64,000 nt of DNA from Oscillospiraceae bacterium (GTDB lineage: Bacteria > Bacillota > Clostridia > Oscillospirales > Oscillospiraceae), in assembly GCA_016282135.1 (NCBI GenBank), contig JAEEKA010000074.1, positions 60,214 through 124,213 on the forward strand, written 5' to 3'. The translations under genes and the position numbers were made by a program. Numbering within the stretch: position 1 is the first letter of the stretch; each line of letters begins with the position of its first letter. The notes beneath the pieces are model-generated. The model was given only the letters and a program-made list of their open reading frames with translations, searched no databases and was not told the origin of the DNA. Below, in pieces: positions 10,222 to 20,123 of the stretch.

Positions 10222-11202
10222 CTATTCCAGCAGCATGTCCGTGAAATCCATCAACGGACCGTAGAGCCGGTGAACCTCCCGCCGGAGCTGGGGGAAGCAG
10301 AAAGGACACAGGGGCTCCCAGCGGCGGTTGAAGGAACGGCGGCGGATCAGAATGTGGATGCAGCCCTTGCGGAAAATCACACAGAAATCCGGATAGCGAT
10401 CTGTCATGGAAAGAAGCTTTTCCGCCATTTCCACGGTGAGCAGATTCCGGAATTCGTCGGGAGAGTCCGCAAAGCAGCGGAACTGCTGGGCGAGTCCCTC
10501 ATGATCCGGCTGCAGCTCTACCGTCTGCTTCGCCAGCCCCCGGTGGGAGAAGCGGTTTTTCGTTCCGCGGGATTCCAGAATGATTACGCTGTCAAAGTCC
10601 GTGTTGAGACGGATGGTCAGCCACTGGCCGCGAACCTTGACCTTGTGACTGGTATAGTCGTCGGCGTAAACGCCGCCGCAGATGATTTCCTGGGCGGCCA
10701 CCCAGCAGTCCCGGTAGAGGCCTTCCAGCCGGTTGGCGGTGTAATAGCGCTCCACTGTGCTGAGCAGACCCACATCACAGAGAATTTCCTCCACGGCGCT
10801 GCGCCGCTTGGCCTCATAGGTAAAATCGGAGAAAGTCTGCTCCAGAACCTCCGGCATATATCGCTGCTTGAATTCCCGTTCCAGCCTGCGCATGCAGAGC
10901 CTTGCGATGGTCAACAGGCCGATGCCTGCCGCCATGGCGATGCCGTGGCAGATCAACTGGCTGGTAGCCTCCTGCTCCGTCATCCCGGTATTTACAAAGC
11001 GGATATATTTGCCTGCAAAGGCTACCCGATCCGGCAGGCCGTCTGCAATCTGTGTCAGGAGCTCTTGATTGCCGGAGAGAACATACTGAATGGCAAACCA
11101 CATCAGCATGACCACTGTGTAGCCGACAAAGGCCACGAGGGCCAGTTCAATGAGCAGTAAGACTGCCTTCCCGACCTCAAAAAGTACCATGCGTCTTGTC
11201 AT
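10222..11202 (-). CDS. Hypothetical membrane protein
   Basis: Complete ORF of 326 aa with two hydrophobic N-terminal segments; gene-like composition. Confidence 0.75.
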   Translation of the reverse strand: MTRRMVLFEVGKAVLLLIELALVAFVGYTVVMLMWFAIQYVLSGNQELLTQIADGLPDRVAFAGKYIRFVNTGMTEQEATSQLICHGIAMAAGIGLLTIARLCMRRLEREFKQRYMPEVLEQTFSDFTYEAKRRSAVEEILCDVGLLSTVERYYTANRLEGLYRDCWVAAQEIICGGVYADDYTSHKVKVRGQWLTIRLNTDFDSVIILESRGTKNRFSHRGLAKQTVELQPDHEGLAQQFRCFADSPDEFRNLLTVEMAEKLLSMTDRYPDFCVIFRKGCIHILIRRRSFNRRWEPLCPFCFPQLRREVHRLYGPLMDFTDMLLE

Positions 11203-11431
11203 AGACTAACCTCCGAGTTTGTTACAGGGATCAGGGATCAAGGAACAGGGTGGTTCAGGATTCAGAGTACTCCGCAGCGGCGCACACCGGTGTGCCGCGA
11301 CACAGGGTTCCGGAGCTTGCAGAGGGGCGCCCTTCACGTCCTGCCGGTTCTGCAACAGGGAACAGGGGACGGATGCCCGTCCCCTGTGTGGAATTCTGTG
11401 CTGTGGAAACGTCCTTTGTATCTTCGTTATA

Positions 11432-11974
11432 TCAACGAACGTCTTCCAGAAGACCGTAATCGCCGTCGTTACGCCGGTAGACCACCGCGAAGGCGCCCTC
11501 GGCATCCTCGTCGCGGAAGGCGAAGAAGCTGTGACCCAGCAGATTCATCTGCAGAATGGCCTCGTCCCGGCTCATGGGCATCATGGTGAACTGCTTGATG
11601 CGGATGAGCTTATAGTCCTCGGTGTCCTCTTCATCGGGGACAAAGGAGGTGGCAGCCTCCGTGCTGCGGACGAAAGCGTCCTGACGGATTCTGCGGGCCA
11701 GTCGGGTCTTGTTCTTACGGATCTGGCGTTCAATGTCGGATACGGCGGCATCGATGGAGGCGAACATGTCCGAGGTGCTCTCACTGGCCCGGAAATAGGT
11801 GTTGGAGGCGTGGACGGTCAACTCCACCTTGTTGCGGTTCTTTTCGACGGAAAAAGCGACAAAGGCTTCCGCGTCATCCCGGAAGTAGCGGTCCAGCTTG
11901 GCAACCTTCTTCTCGGCGTAAGCGTGAACATTCTCCGGCAGGGTGACCTTTTTTTCGTTGATCTGGAATTTCAT
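11432..11974 (-). CDS. hpf: Ribosome hibernation promoting factor, long form
   Basis: MKFQINEKKVTLPENVHAYAEKKVAKLDRYF plus C-terminal KLIRIKQFTMMPMSRDEAILQMNLLGHSFFAFRDED. Confidence 0.94.
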   Translation of the reverse strand: MKFQINEKKVTLPENVHAYAEKKVAKLDRYFRDDAEAFVAFSVEKNRNKVELTVHASNTYFRASESTSDMFASIDAAVSDIERQIRKNKTRLARRIRQDAFVRSTEAATSFVPDEEDTEDYKLIRIKQFTMMPMSRDEAILQMNLLGHSFFAFRDEDAEGAFAVVYRRNDGDYGLLEDVR

Positions 11975-12149
11975 TTTGCGTCGCTCCTTTCAAGTGCATT
12001 GAGAAACCGACCGATCTCTCTGTCACTATTATACCACAAATCACGGTATAATCAAGGAGTATTTTTTCATTGGGTCAGGGAGCAGGGATCAGAGCCCCCG
12101 GGGAGGGTATTGGGCCGTCCGCCTGTCGGGGGCTCCGGGTCGGAAGCGT

Positions 12150-12692
12150 TTATTCCTCCTCGGAGGCAGGCTCTTCCTTCGCGGTCAGCGTTTCGGTAAT
12201 GAACTGGTAGAGCTTGTCCGCTCTGGCGGGAAAGGCCTTGGTGAGAAACGCGGCCTGGCGGGCGGAGGGACAGGTGTACTCTATGGTTATCAGGGGGCCC
12301 ATTTCGTCGTCCAGGTGCATGACGGCCAAGGCCTCGCCGTCGGGCCGCTCCAGGACCTCCGTGCGCACAAAGCTCTCCCGGCGGACCTCCCGATTAAAGC
12401 GCTCCACGGCCCGGGCTGCCCGCTGGGTGACCGGAAAGGCCAGGGAATCCTTGGTGATTTCGGCGGCCTCACGGCCCTTTTCGGTGATGACGTAGCCGCC
12501 TTCCTTTTCCTCCAGGTGGCCGGACTCTACCATCTGCGGTACGGCCTGCATCACGTCAAAATAGCTGAGCTTGTCGTCCTGCAGGCAGAGCTCATAGAGA
12601 GTCTGGGTGTCCGCGGGATAGAGAAGCCGGTTGGCGATGTACAAAATCAGCAGCTTGACGTCCAGCATGTCGTTGATAAATCCATGGGGCAT
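12150..12692 (-). CDS. DUF4364-like protein
   Basis: MPHGFINDMLDVKLLILYIANRLLYP start resembles the Firmicutes DUF4364 family. Confidence 0.75.
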   Translation of the reverse strand: MPHGFINDMLDVKLLILYIANRLLYPADTQTLYELCLQDDKLSYFDVMQAVPQMVESGHLEEKEGGYVITEKGREAAEITKDSLAFPVTQRAARAVERFNREVRRESFVRTEVLERPDGEALAVMHLDDEMGPLITIEYTCPSARQAAFLTKAFPARADKLYQFITETLTAKEEPASEEE

Positions 12693-12770
12693 GGTCCCAC
12701 CTCCTTGCATAACATGCACCATATTATATACCAAACCGGAGGAAAATACAAGTACCGGTGAAAAAAACAG

Positions 12771-12806
12771 CAGGCAGACCCTGCCCTGGGGCAGTCTGCC
12801 TGCGAT
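12771..12806 (-). terminator. Intrinsic terminator after yajC
   Basis: GCAGGCAGAC...GTCTGCCTGC stem followed by a T tract on the minus strand. Confidence 0.8.
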
Positions 12807-12825
12807 TAATATGCTGGGAAGGGCT

Positions 12826-13257
12826 TCAGCGAACGTCCTTCTCGGCTTTTTTGGCTTCCTTGGCCTGGACTCGCTCTTCCTTGGCCTTCTGGGCGGCCTC
12901 TCTGGCTTCTGCGGCGCGCTTGCTCTTTTCCTTCTCAGCGCTGTGGTTGGTCATGACGGACCACTTCTGCAGTTCCATCCGGACCTGGTCTTCGCCGGTC
13001 TCAATGACGATCTTGTCGTCCTTGATATCCACGATCTTGCCCATGATGCCGCCGATGGTGGTGATCTTGTCACCCTTGTGCAGAGAGCTGCGAAGAGCCT
13101 CCTGCTCCTTCTTCTTCTTGTTTTCGGGGCGAATCACCATGAAGTACATGACGGCGAACAGACCCACCAGCATGATCAGCATGGTGGACATAGGGTTACC
13201 GCCGGGGGCGGCTGCTGCGTCGGTCGCCGTGGCAGTAGACAACATATAAGATAGCAT
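12826..13257 (-). CDS. yajC: Preprotein translocase subunit YajC
   Basis: PMSTMLIMLVGLFAVMYFMVIRPENKKKKE, KGDKITTIGGIMGKIVDI. Confidence 0.93.
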   Translation of the reverse strand: MLSYMLSTATATDAAAAPGGNPMSTMLIMLVGLFAVMYFMVIRPENKKKKEQEALRSSLHKGDKITTIGGIMGKIVDIKDDKIVIETGEDQVRMELQKWSVMTNHSAEKEKSKRAAEAREAAQKAKEERVQAKEAKKAEKDVR

Positions 13258-13325
13258 AGGGAATACCTCCAAATTGAAATCCTAAATATTATACATGGGA
13301 AGGGCAGATAATGCAAGTGTAAAAA

Positions 13326-14456
13326 TCAGATTTTTCGGCTGAGTTTTTCCGAATACTCCGCCCGGAAAGCGGCAAAGCATCCGGCGTCCAGCGCCTCCCG
13401 AATCCGTTCCATCAGCTTGTTGTAGAAATAAAGATTGTGCATCACGCTCAGCCGCAGGGCCAGAATTTCCTCCGCCTTGAACAGGTGGTGCAGATAGGCC
13501 CGGGAGTAGCGGCGGCAGACGGGACAGTCGCACTGGGGATCGATGGGAGACTCGTCCAGCTCGTACTTGGCGTTTTTCAGGTTGATGGCGCCCTCCCAGG
13601 TAAACAGCCGGGCATGGCGGGCATTCCGGGCGGGCATCACGCAGTCGAAGAAGTCTACGCCCCGCCAGACGGCCTCGATGATATTGGAGGGGGTCCCCAC
13701 CCCCATGAGGTAGCGGGTCCGGTCCGCGGGCAGGTAGGGCTCCACCGCCTCTATGATCTCATACATGACCTCCGTGGGCTCTCCCACCGCCAGGCCGCCG
13801 ATGGCGTAGCCGGGCAGATCCAGGTCCGCGATCATCTTGGCGTGCTCGACGCGCAGGTCCGCGTAGGCGCCTCCCTGGTTGATGCCCCAGAGCATCTGTT
13901 GGGGGTTCACCGTGTCCGGCAGGCTGTTCAGCCGGGCGTTTTCCGCCTTGCAGCGCAGCAGCCAGCGGTAGGTGAGAGCCATGGACTGCTTCACATAGTC
14001 CCGGGGAGAGGGATTCTCCACGCACTCGTCAAAGGCCATGCAGATATCGGAGCCCAGATTGGACTGAATCCGCATGCTCTCCTCGGGGCCCATAAAGATT
14101 TTGCGTCCGTCGATGTGGGAGGCGAAGTAGACGCCCTCTTCTTTGATCTTCCGCAGGCTAGCCAGGGAGAAAACCTGGAAGCCGCCGGAGTCCGTCAGGA
14201 TGGGCCCCTCCCAGGTCATAAACTTATGTAAACCGCCAAGCTGCCGGACGATTTGATCGCCGGGCCGAAGATGGAGATGGTAGGTGTTGGACAGCTCCAC
14301 CTGACAGCCGATGCGCTTCAGGTCCTCGGCGCTGAGGCCGCCCTTGATGGCGGCCTGGGTGCCCACGTTCATAAATACCGGGGTCTGCACGGCGCCGTGG
14401 GCGCAGGTAAATATCCCCCGCCGGGCCTTGCCCTCGGTTTTCAACAGCTCAAACAT
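13326..14456 (-). CDS. tgt: tRNA-guanine transglycosylase
   Basis: TDSGGFQVFSL, GGLAVGEP, CDCPVCRRYSRAYLHHL. Confidence 0.97.
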   Translation of the reverse strand: MFELLKTEGKARRGIFTCAHGAVQTPVFMNVGTQAAIKGGLSAEDLKRIGCQVELSNTYHLHLRPGDQIVRQLGGLHKFMTWEGPILTDSGGFQVFSLASLRKIKEEGVYFASHIDGRKIFMGPEESMRIQSNLGSDICMAFDECVENPSPRDYVKQSMALTYRWLLRCKAENARLNSLPDTVNPQQMLWGINQGGAYADLRVEHAKMIADLDLPGYAIGGLAVGEPTEVMYEIIEAVEPYLPADRTRYLMGVGTPSNIIEAVWRGVDFFDCVMPARNARHARLFTWEGAINLKNAKYELDESPIDPQCDCPVCRRYSRAYLHHLFKAEEILALRLSVMHNLYFYNKLMERIREALDAGCFAAFRAEYSEKLSRKI

Positions 14457-14479
14457 AGGTTATCCTTTCGTTTTACAGG

Positions 14480-15655
14480 TTATGGATTAGTGAGGATCGG
14501 CGTGTTCAGGTCCAGAAGATGATTACAGGTGGGGGCCACGTCGGCTACAAAGCGATGGATAAACCGCTCGCCGTACAGATTGACCACGGAATCCGAAATT
14601 CCGAAGAAGAGCAGAATGTCGTCGAAACCTCCTTCGTGAATGAGCGTGGAATCCCAGGTGGCGTCGAAAACGTACCAGTTGCCGTCGATCTTCGCAAGGT
14701 TCCAGGCGTGCGGTCCCGTTTCGCCTTTGTTGTAGACGGTGCCGTTGACGTAGAGGCAGTCGATCCCTGCCATGTTGAACAGGCAATAAATCGCCTCGGA
14801 GAAACCGGAACAGACAGTGGAGTGAAGGATCAAGGCGTCGTACAGCGTGTTCCAATCGGTCTCATAGTAGTTGTCATGATTGTAGTTTACCGTGGAGGCG
14901 ACGTAGCGGTACAGATATTCCGCAGTCTCGCGCTCATTCAGCCCTTCGGGCACCGCCTTCAGAATTTTTCTGGCCTCCTCCATCGCCGTTTCGTGCTTTT
15001 GGTGGTCCTCGATTTTGAAAAGGTTCTGCTCAATGGTAATATAGCGCAACGCGTTCCCTTCATCGTCCACGTAATCCTTCGTGGTGTAATACAGCGGGTA
15101 GCCGTTGATTACGGAGAAAGTAAAACTGATGTGCAGCCGCGCCTCGGAAATATCTTTTCCCCGGAGATCCGTCGTGGGGAAGCAAAACATTCCGCAGCCT
15201 ATTTCTATAGCCAGGTCGTAGCAGGCGAACAAAATGGAGAAGCGATCGCCCAGTATGTTCTGGAAATAGCGCGTCCGGGGCAGCTTGCCCAAGGCTGCAA
15301 CCCGCTCCAGCAATTCCGCGCAGGTCATGATCAGGACGGAGTGGGACCCGTCAGCCTCCGTGAGATAGAAGCCGACCTCGTCGGGACCGATGTAGCCATC
15401 TTCCGGCAGTTGCTTGTCATGGAAGACCTCCTGCCAGCGCACGCCGTTCTGCGGCATTGGGCCCCGAACCCCCTCGGCGGGAACCTCGGTGGTGGTTACC
15501 ACAGGATAATCTGTGGAAGGGACGGTATCCTGGGCGGTTTCCGAAGCGGGGGAGACGACCTGGGCAGGGAAGAAAGTCGGGATACATCCCCCCAGGCAGC
15601 AGACAAGGAGCGAGACAGTCAGGAACAGACAGAGGCGTCGGCGCAGATGAGACAT
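14480..15655 (-). CDS. Transglutaminase-like domain lipoprotein
   Basis: Signal/lipobox LLVCCLGGC; STVCSGFSEAIYCLFNMAGIDCLYVNG...GPHAWNLAKIDGNWYVFDATWD (C/H/D triad). Confidence 0.87.
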   Translation of the reverse strand: MSHLRRRLCLFLTVSLLVCCLGGCIPTFFPAQVVSPASETAQDTVPSTDYPVVTTTEVPAEGVRGPMPQNGVRWQEVFHDKQLPEDGYIGPDEVGFYLTEADGSHSVLIMTCAELLERVAALGKLPRTRYFQNILGDRFSILFACYDLAIEIGCGMFCFPTTDLRGKDISEARLHISFTFSVINGYPLYYTTKDYVDDEGNALRYITIEQNLFKIEDHQKHETAMEEARKILKAVPEGLNERETAEYLYRYVASTVNYNHDNYYETDWNTLYDALILHSTVCSGFSEAIYCLFNMAGIDCLYVNGTVYNKGETGPHAWNLAKIDGNWYVFDATWDSTLIHEGGFDDILLFFGISDSVVNLYGERFIHRFVADVAPTCNHLLDLNTPILTNP

Positions 15656-15682
15656 AGTGGAGACCTCCCTGTAGAGAAGTAT

Positions 15683-16705
15683 TCAGAAAATGAACATGGC
15701 GTCGCCGAAGGAGAAGAAGCGGTAGCGCTCTTCCACGGCAATTTTGTAGGCATTCAGCACGGTCTCCCGCCCGGCAAAGGCGGAGACCAGCATAATCAGG
15801 GTGCTTTCCGGCAGGTGGAAGTTGGTGATCAGGGCGTCCATGGCCTTGAAGCGATAGCCGGGGTAGATGAAGATGTCAGTCCAGCCGGACTTTTCCGCGA
15901 AGCTCCCGTCCTCTGCGGCGAAGCTCTCCAGCGTCCGGCAGGAGGTGGTGCCCACGCAGATGATCCGGCCGCCGTTTTGCCGGGTGCGGTTCAGCAGCTC
16001 CGCAGTCTCGGCGGAGAGCATGCAGAACTCCGCGTGCATGTGGTGGTCGGTGATCTCCTCGGCCTTCACGGGCCGGAAGGTGCCCAGGCCCACGTGGAGG
16101 GTCACCCAGGCCAGGCTGACGCCCTTGGCCCGGATGGCTTCCAGCAGCTCCGGGGTGAAGTGGAGGCCGGCGGTGGGTGCGGCGGCGGAGCCGTTGACCT
16201 TGGAGTAGACGGTCTGATACCGTTCCTGATCCTGAAGCTCTTCCTTGATGTAGGGGGGCAGGGGCATCTTGCCAAGCTGCTCCAGAATTTCCAGGAAAAT
16301 GCCGGAATAGTGGAACTGCACCAGCTTGTTGCCGTCCTCCTTCGCGTCAACGACGGTGGCCGTCAGCAGACCCTCTCCAAAGGAGAGCTCCGCCCCCACC
16401 GGGGTCTTGCGGCCGGGCTTGGTGAGACACTCCCAGCTGTCATTCCCGACGTCCTTCAGCAGCAGAACCTCCACGGCCCCGCCGGTAGAGCGTTTGCCCA
16501 GCAGCCGGGCGGGAAGAACCCGGGAGTTGTTCAGCACCAGGCAGTCGCCGGGGTTCAGGTAGTCCAGAATATCGTGGAAATGCCGGTGCTCTACTGCGCC
16601 GGTGTTTTTGTCCAGCACCAGCAGCCGGGAGCTGTCCCGCTGCGCCAGAGGCGTCTGGGCAATCAGCTCCTGGGGAAGGTCATAGTAAAAGTCATGTGTT
16701 TTCAC
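15683..16705 (-). CDS. queA: S-adenosylmethionine:tRNA ribosyltransferase-isomerase (GTG start)
   Basis: [50 protein letters not shown]. Confidence 0.97.
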   Translation of the reverse strand: MKTHDFYYDLPQELIAQTPLAQRDSSRLLVLDKNTGAVEHRHFHDILDYLNPGDCLVLNNSRVLPARLLGKRSTGGAVEVLLLKDVGNDSWECLTKPGRKTPVGAELSFGEGLLTATVVDAKEDGNKLVQFHYSGIFLEILEQLGKMPLPPYIKEELQDQERYQTVYSKVNGSAAAPTAGLHFTPELLEAIRAKGVSLAWVTLHVGLGTFRPVKAEEITDHHMHAEFCMLSAETAELLNRTRQNGGRIICVGTTSCRTLESFAAEDGSFAEKSGWTDIFIYPGYRFKAMDALITNFHLPESTLIMLVSAFAGRETVLNAYKIAVEERYRFFSFGDAMFIF

Positions 16706-16810
16706 GGAAATCCCTCGTTTTGATTCGTAATTGCTGGTATTATACATGGTTTTGAACGGTTCGTCAACGGTATATTTGCCGGGGGCAGAGAATAGAATTT
16801 GCCAAAAGAG

Positions 16811-17073
16811 ATGAAGTATCGCCTGGCGACGATATGAAGTATTCCTTCGGAATGTGAAGTATCTCTTTCAGAGATATGAAGTATGCGCTTCACGCATATT
16901 GTGGTATCTTTTTATTCTGCGGAATGAAGATGGAAAAGATATTTATAATCGATGGGAAAACGCTCATGCTGTGTCAAATATGGCGAAGCCATACTTCATA
17001 AGCGAAGCGTCTTCATACGGGAAACCGCGTCAGCGGGGAACGTACTTCATATTTGCCTCAGCAAATACTTCAT
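16811..17073. repeat. Array of (A/G)TGAAGTA-framed hairpins in two inverted blocks flanking an ~80-bp centre
   Basis: Forward units at 16811, 16834, 16854, 16876; inverse-oriented TACTTCAT/CTTCAT units from ~16979 to 17073; each followed by a short stem-loop with different arms. Confidence 0.88.
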
Positions 17074-17100
17074 CTCCTGACTGAATCGGGAGGATAATCT

Positions 17101-17967
17101 ATGAACGCACCCATTTTTCGCGGCGTCTGCACCGCTTTGGTGACGCCCTTTGACGCCCACGGCATTGATTTTGCCGCCCTGGATCGGCTCCTGGAGGCCC
17201 AGCTTTCCGCCGGGGTGGAGGCCCTTGCGGCGGGCGGCACCACCGGGGAGGCCGCCACGCTGGAGCGTTCGGAGCTCTTGGCGCTGATCGCCCACTGCGT
17301 CCGCTTCTGTGACGGCAAGGCGAAGATCATCGCCGGAACCGGCGGCAACGACACCAAGGCGGCCGCCGAGACGGCCAAGGCCGCGGCGGCCCTGGGAGCG
17401 GACGCCCTGCTCTGCGTCACGCCCTACTACAACCGCTGCACCCAGGAGGGCCTGCTGGCCCACTATGAGACAATCTCTCATGCCACGGAGCTGCCGATGA
17501 TCCTGTACAACGTGCCCGCCCGGACCAACGTGCGGATCGAGCCGGAGACCTGCGCGGCGCTGTCGAAGCTGGACACCGTGGCCGGGATCAAGGAGGCGGA
17601 CCCGGACGTGGGCAGGGTTCTGACCCTTCACGCCCTCTGCGGCCCGGATTTCCCCATCTACTGCGGCTGTGACGACCGGATTCTGCCCTTCATGGCCTGC
17701 GGGGCCCTGGGCGTGGTTTCCGTGCTGTCCAACCTGCGGCCCAGAGAGGTGAAGGCCCTGACGGACGCTGCCCTCCGGGGAGAATTCGCCCGTGCCCTGA
17801 GCCTCCAGCGGGAGCAGCAGCCCATGATCGAGGCCCTGTTTTCTTCCGTGAACCCCATCCCCATCAAAGCGGCCCTGGCCCTGTCCGGTCTGGACTGCGG
17901 CCATTGCCGCCTGCCCCTGACGCCCCCGGGGATGGAACTGACGGAGCGGCTGGGTCAGTTGCTGTAG
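17101..17967 (+). CDS. dapA: 4-hydroxy-tetrahydrodipicolinate synthase
   Basis: [46 protein letters not shown]. Confidence 0.96.
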   Translation: MNAPIFRGVCTALVTPFDAHGIDFAALDRLLEAQLSAGVEALAAGGTTGEAATLERSELLALIAHCVRFCDGKAKIIAGTGGNDTKAAAETAKAAAALGADALLCVTPYYNRCTQEGLLAHYETISHATELPMILYNVPARTNVRIEPETCAALSKLDTVAGIKEADPDVGRVLTLHALCGPDFPIYCGCDDRILPFMACGALGVVSVLSNLRPREVKALTDAALRGEFARALSLQREQQPMIEALFSSVNPIPIKAALALSGLDCGHCRLPLTPPGMELTERLGQLL

Positions 17968-17977
17968 GGACGGCCCG

Positions 17978-18062
17978 GCATGAGGCAATAGGCACCAGGC
18001 AATAGGCACCAGGCAATAGGCATGAGGCAATAGGCATGAGGCAATAGGCAATAGGCAATAGG
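17978..18062. repeat. Degenerate tandem repeat of AGGCAATAGGCA(CC/TG)
   Basis: gaggcaataggcaccaggcaataggcaccaggcaataggcatgaggcaataggcatgaggcaataggcaataggcaatagg read directly. Confidence 0.93.
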
Positions 18063-18236
18063 GGAGGGGGGACACGATTGTAGGGGGCGGCGCCCTCGAC
18101 GCCCCGAACCCGCAGTTCACAAACGCGAAACGAAAAATATTGTAATCTGAGAATGAATTTGGTAATAGGTTCCGACAATTCTCAATTCTCACCGCTCAAT
18201 TCTCAATTTCCAATTCCCCGGGAGGGGGGGACTGAG

Positions 18237-18265
18237 TTGACAAGGCTTTTGAGTGAGTGTAGAAT
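18237..18265 (+). promoter_or_regulatory. Sigma-A-type promoter for the 18311 gene
   Basis: TTGACA - 17 nt - TAGAAT. Confidence 0.6.
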
Positions 18266-18310
18266 AGAAAAGGTGATTCCAAGGATAATTGATACGGGAG
18301 CAGACAGAAT

Positions 18311-19186
18311 ATGCAAAAGTCTATTCGTAAAATCATCAAGGACCGCTTCGGCCCTGTTTGCGGTTCAGCGGAGCTGCGAGCCCTGCGGGAGGAATATATC
18401 GAAAAGGCGCAGGCCGTCTATGACCGGGAGCTTTCAGCCGGCGCGACAAGGGCAGAGGCCCAGGAACGAGGTCTCGCCGCCATCTCGAATATGCACACGG
18501 AGCTCCGGGAAAAGAACGTCCGCGAAAAGCAGTGCAGATGGAAAACCCGCATTGGCATTGCCGTTTTTTCGGCACTGGCTGTGCTGCTTTGTTTGGCGAT
18601 ATTTCTGACGCACAGAGATCGAAGCAATGCGGTTTTCTGGTGTAAAATTGGCTTGATTGCTTTGGGACTGCAAGCGGTCGGCGTGATCTGCCTGCTTCGG
18701 AAGGCGCGTCTCAAGTTCCTTCCATTCCTATGCCGTGTTTTTGGTTTCCTGCTCATAATCCCTGTGCTGAATGCCTTGGATGTTTACCACTGCGACTACC
18801 GGGACAAACTCGATCGGATTCAATCCATCGAACTGATCGAGTTGTCCAAGGTGGGAGATTATGAGGATGAGTTGGAATATCAGGTTCTCCGATCCTTTGA
18901 ACCGGCGGAGTGGGAAGGGCTGGTTGACGACGTTGCGCACCTGGATTTTGTGTATTTCTTACCCATAGGGGATGCAGCGATGGATTCTTGGTCTGGCGGC
19001 CCGATTAGACTGATGATCCGCTTCACCCCCGGGGAGGATGGGCTCTGTTTAGCCATAATTGGAGATAGTCCGGCCGTTGGGGAAACAAGGGGCACCCGGG
19101 TATATATTTTCGCATCTCCTTCGACCTGCAGCGGCTGGGAGGACCTTTCGGAGAAATACGGCTTCCCGGTTCAGCCGCAGCAGTAA
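18311..19186 (+). CDS. Membrane protein with permease-prefix/HAAS-like N-terminus
   Basis: Complete ORF; helical N-terminus AVYDRELSAGATRAEAQERGLAAI followed by three TM segments. Confidence 0.7.
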   Translation: MQKSIRKIIKDRFGPVCGSAELRALREEYIEKAQAVYDRELSAGATRAEAQERGLAAISNMHTELREKNVREKQCRWKTRIGIAVFSALAVLLCLAIFLTHRDRSNAVFWCKIGLIALGLQAVGVICLLRKARLKFLPFLCRVFGFLLIIPVLNALDVYHCDYRDKLDRIQSIELIELSKVGDYEDELEYQVLRSFEPAEWEGLVDDVAHLDFVYFLPIGDAAMDSWSGGPIRLMIRFTPGEDGLCLAIIGDSPAVGETRGTRVYIFASPSTCSGWEDLSEKYGFPVQPQQ

Positions 19187-19196
19187 ATACGACGCG

Positions 19197-19224
19197 AAAA
19201 AGCGCTCCGCAAGGGGCGCTTTTT
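19197..19224. terminator. Intrinsic terminator
   Basis: AAAAAGCGCTCC-gcaa-GGGGCGCTTTTT. Confidence 0.85.
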
Positions 19225-19283
19225 GTGTTGTGCAGTCCTTGCGGGAAGCCGCAGGCCAATTTGTCCTATGAAACAAATCGGGA

Positions 19284-19312
19284 TTGACAATCGGGCAGAG
19301 TTGAGTTATACT
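19284..19312 (+). promoter_or_regulatory. Sigma-A-type promoter upstream of the 19359-20629 operon
   Basis: TTGACA - 17 nt - TATACT; followed at 19326-19342 by the inverted repeat ACTCTAcaaaaTAGAGT. Confidence 0.7.
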
Positions 19313-19358
19313 CTCGATTGCAGAGACTCTACAAAATAGAGTATTTGGAGGTTTCACA

Positions 19359-20120
19359 ATGGACGAGAGCAAACGAGATCCCAGAGAGGACATTTCTCTG
19401 ATTCGACAAATCATGGAACGGGCCATGGACGGCATGAAGACCATTGCGCCCTGGTTTCGGGCTTTGGGACTGGTTTGGATGATCTACAGTCTGGCACATG
19501 TGACGCTCCTGTTTCTTCCGACCGTTCTTGTGCTTGACAGTGAAGCGGCTGAAGCCTTGAGTTTGGTCAAAAGGATCGTGCAGTGGGTGTATTTTGCCGT
19601 TATTCTGGTGTTGTTCTGGCTTTGCCGCCGTCGCTTGGCTCCCCTTGGCAAGGACGCCCCGGCGCGAAAGCTATTGGATATGTGGGGCGTGTGCATGTTC
19701 CTCTATTTGGGCATAACGGTTGTTGCATTCAACCTTGTGACCGCCTTCACCCACCATTGTCTGAATCTCACCGTGTATGCGGAAAGACGAATCAGCCAAA
19801 CGATGAGTCTGTGCACCACGGCCCTTTATCTTCTGTTTCCGGTGGCACCGCTCCTGATGACGGCGGTTCTTCAGAGAAGCCGGAAAATGCTTCTCATGGG
19901 CCTGGTCCTTGCCCTGGTTGCGGCGCTGGTTTTTGCAGTGGACTGCGTGGGCCAAATCGAGGTGTTTTATGACAAGCACGAGGCATTTTCCCGTCCTATA
20001 TGGATGAAAAGCCTGGAAAAAGAGCCCCTCATGATCGGGACGATGGGCCTGTATTGCCTGTATAGCTTTGTGCCCGGCGTGATGCTGCTGGTCTTTGGCA
20101 GACTGGTGAAAAGAAGGTGA
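19359..20120 (+). CDS. Multi-pass membrane protein, unknown function
   Basis: Complete ORF with about 6 hydrophobic segments. Confidence 0.75.
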   Translation: MDESKRDPREDISLIRQIMERAMDGMKTIAPWFRALGLVWMIYSLAHVTLLFLPTVLVLDSEAAEALSLVKRIVQWVYFAVILVLFWLCRRRLAPLGKDAPARKLLDMWGVCMFLYLGITVVAFNLVTAFTHHCLNLTVYAERRISQTMSLCTTALYLLFPVAPLLMTAVLQRSRKMLLMGLVLALVAALVFAVDCVGQIEVFYDKHEAFSRPIWMKSLEKEPLMIGTMGLYCLYSFVPGVMLLVFGRLVKRR

Positions 20121-20123
20121 GCC

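Noticed and set aside
14519-16723. 734-aa plus-strand ORF across the transglutaminase and queA
   Set aside because: Spans two confident minus-strand genes and has no recognisable domain.
16811-17073. Possible CRISPR array or tandem terminators
   Set aside because: Units of 20-23 nt with tiny stem-loops, no 25-40-nt spacers, and no consistent U tracts.
17978-18062. Possible CRISPR array
   Set aside because: Repeats are about 12-14 nt, degenerate and contiguous with no unique spacers and no cas genes nearby.
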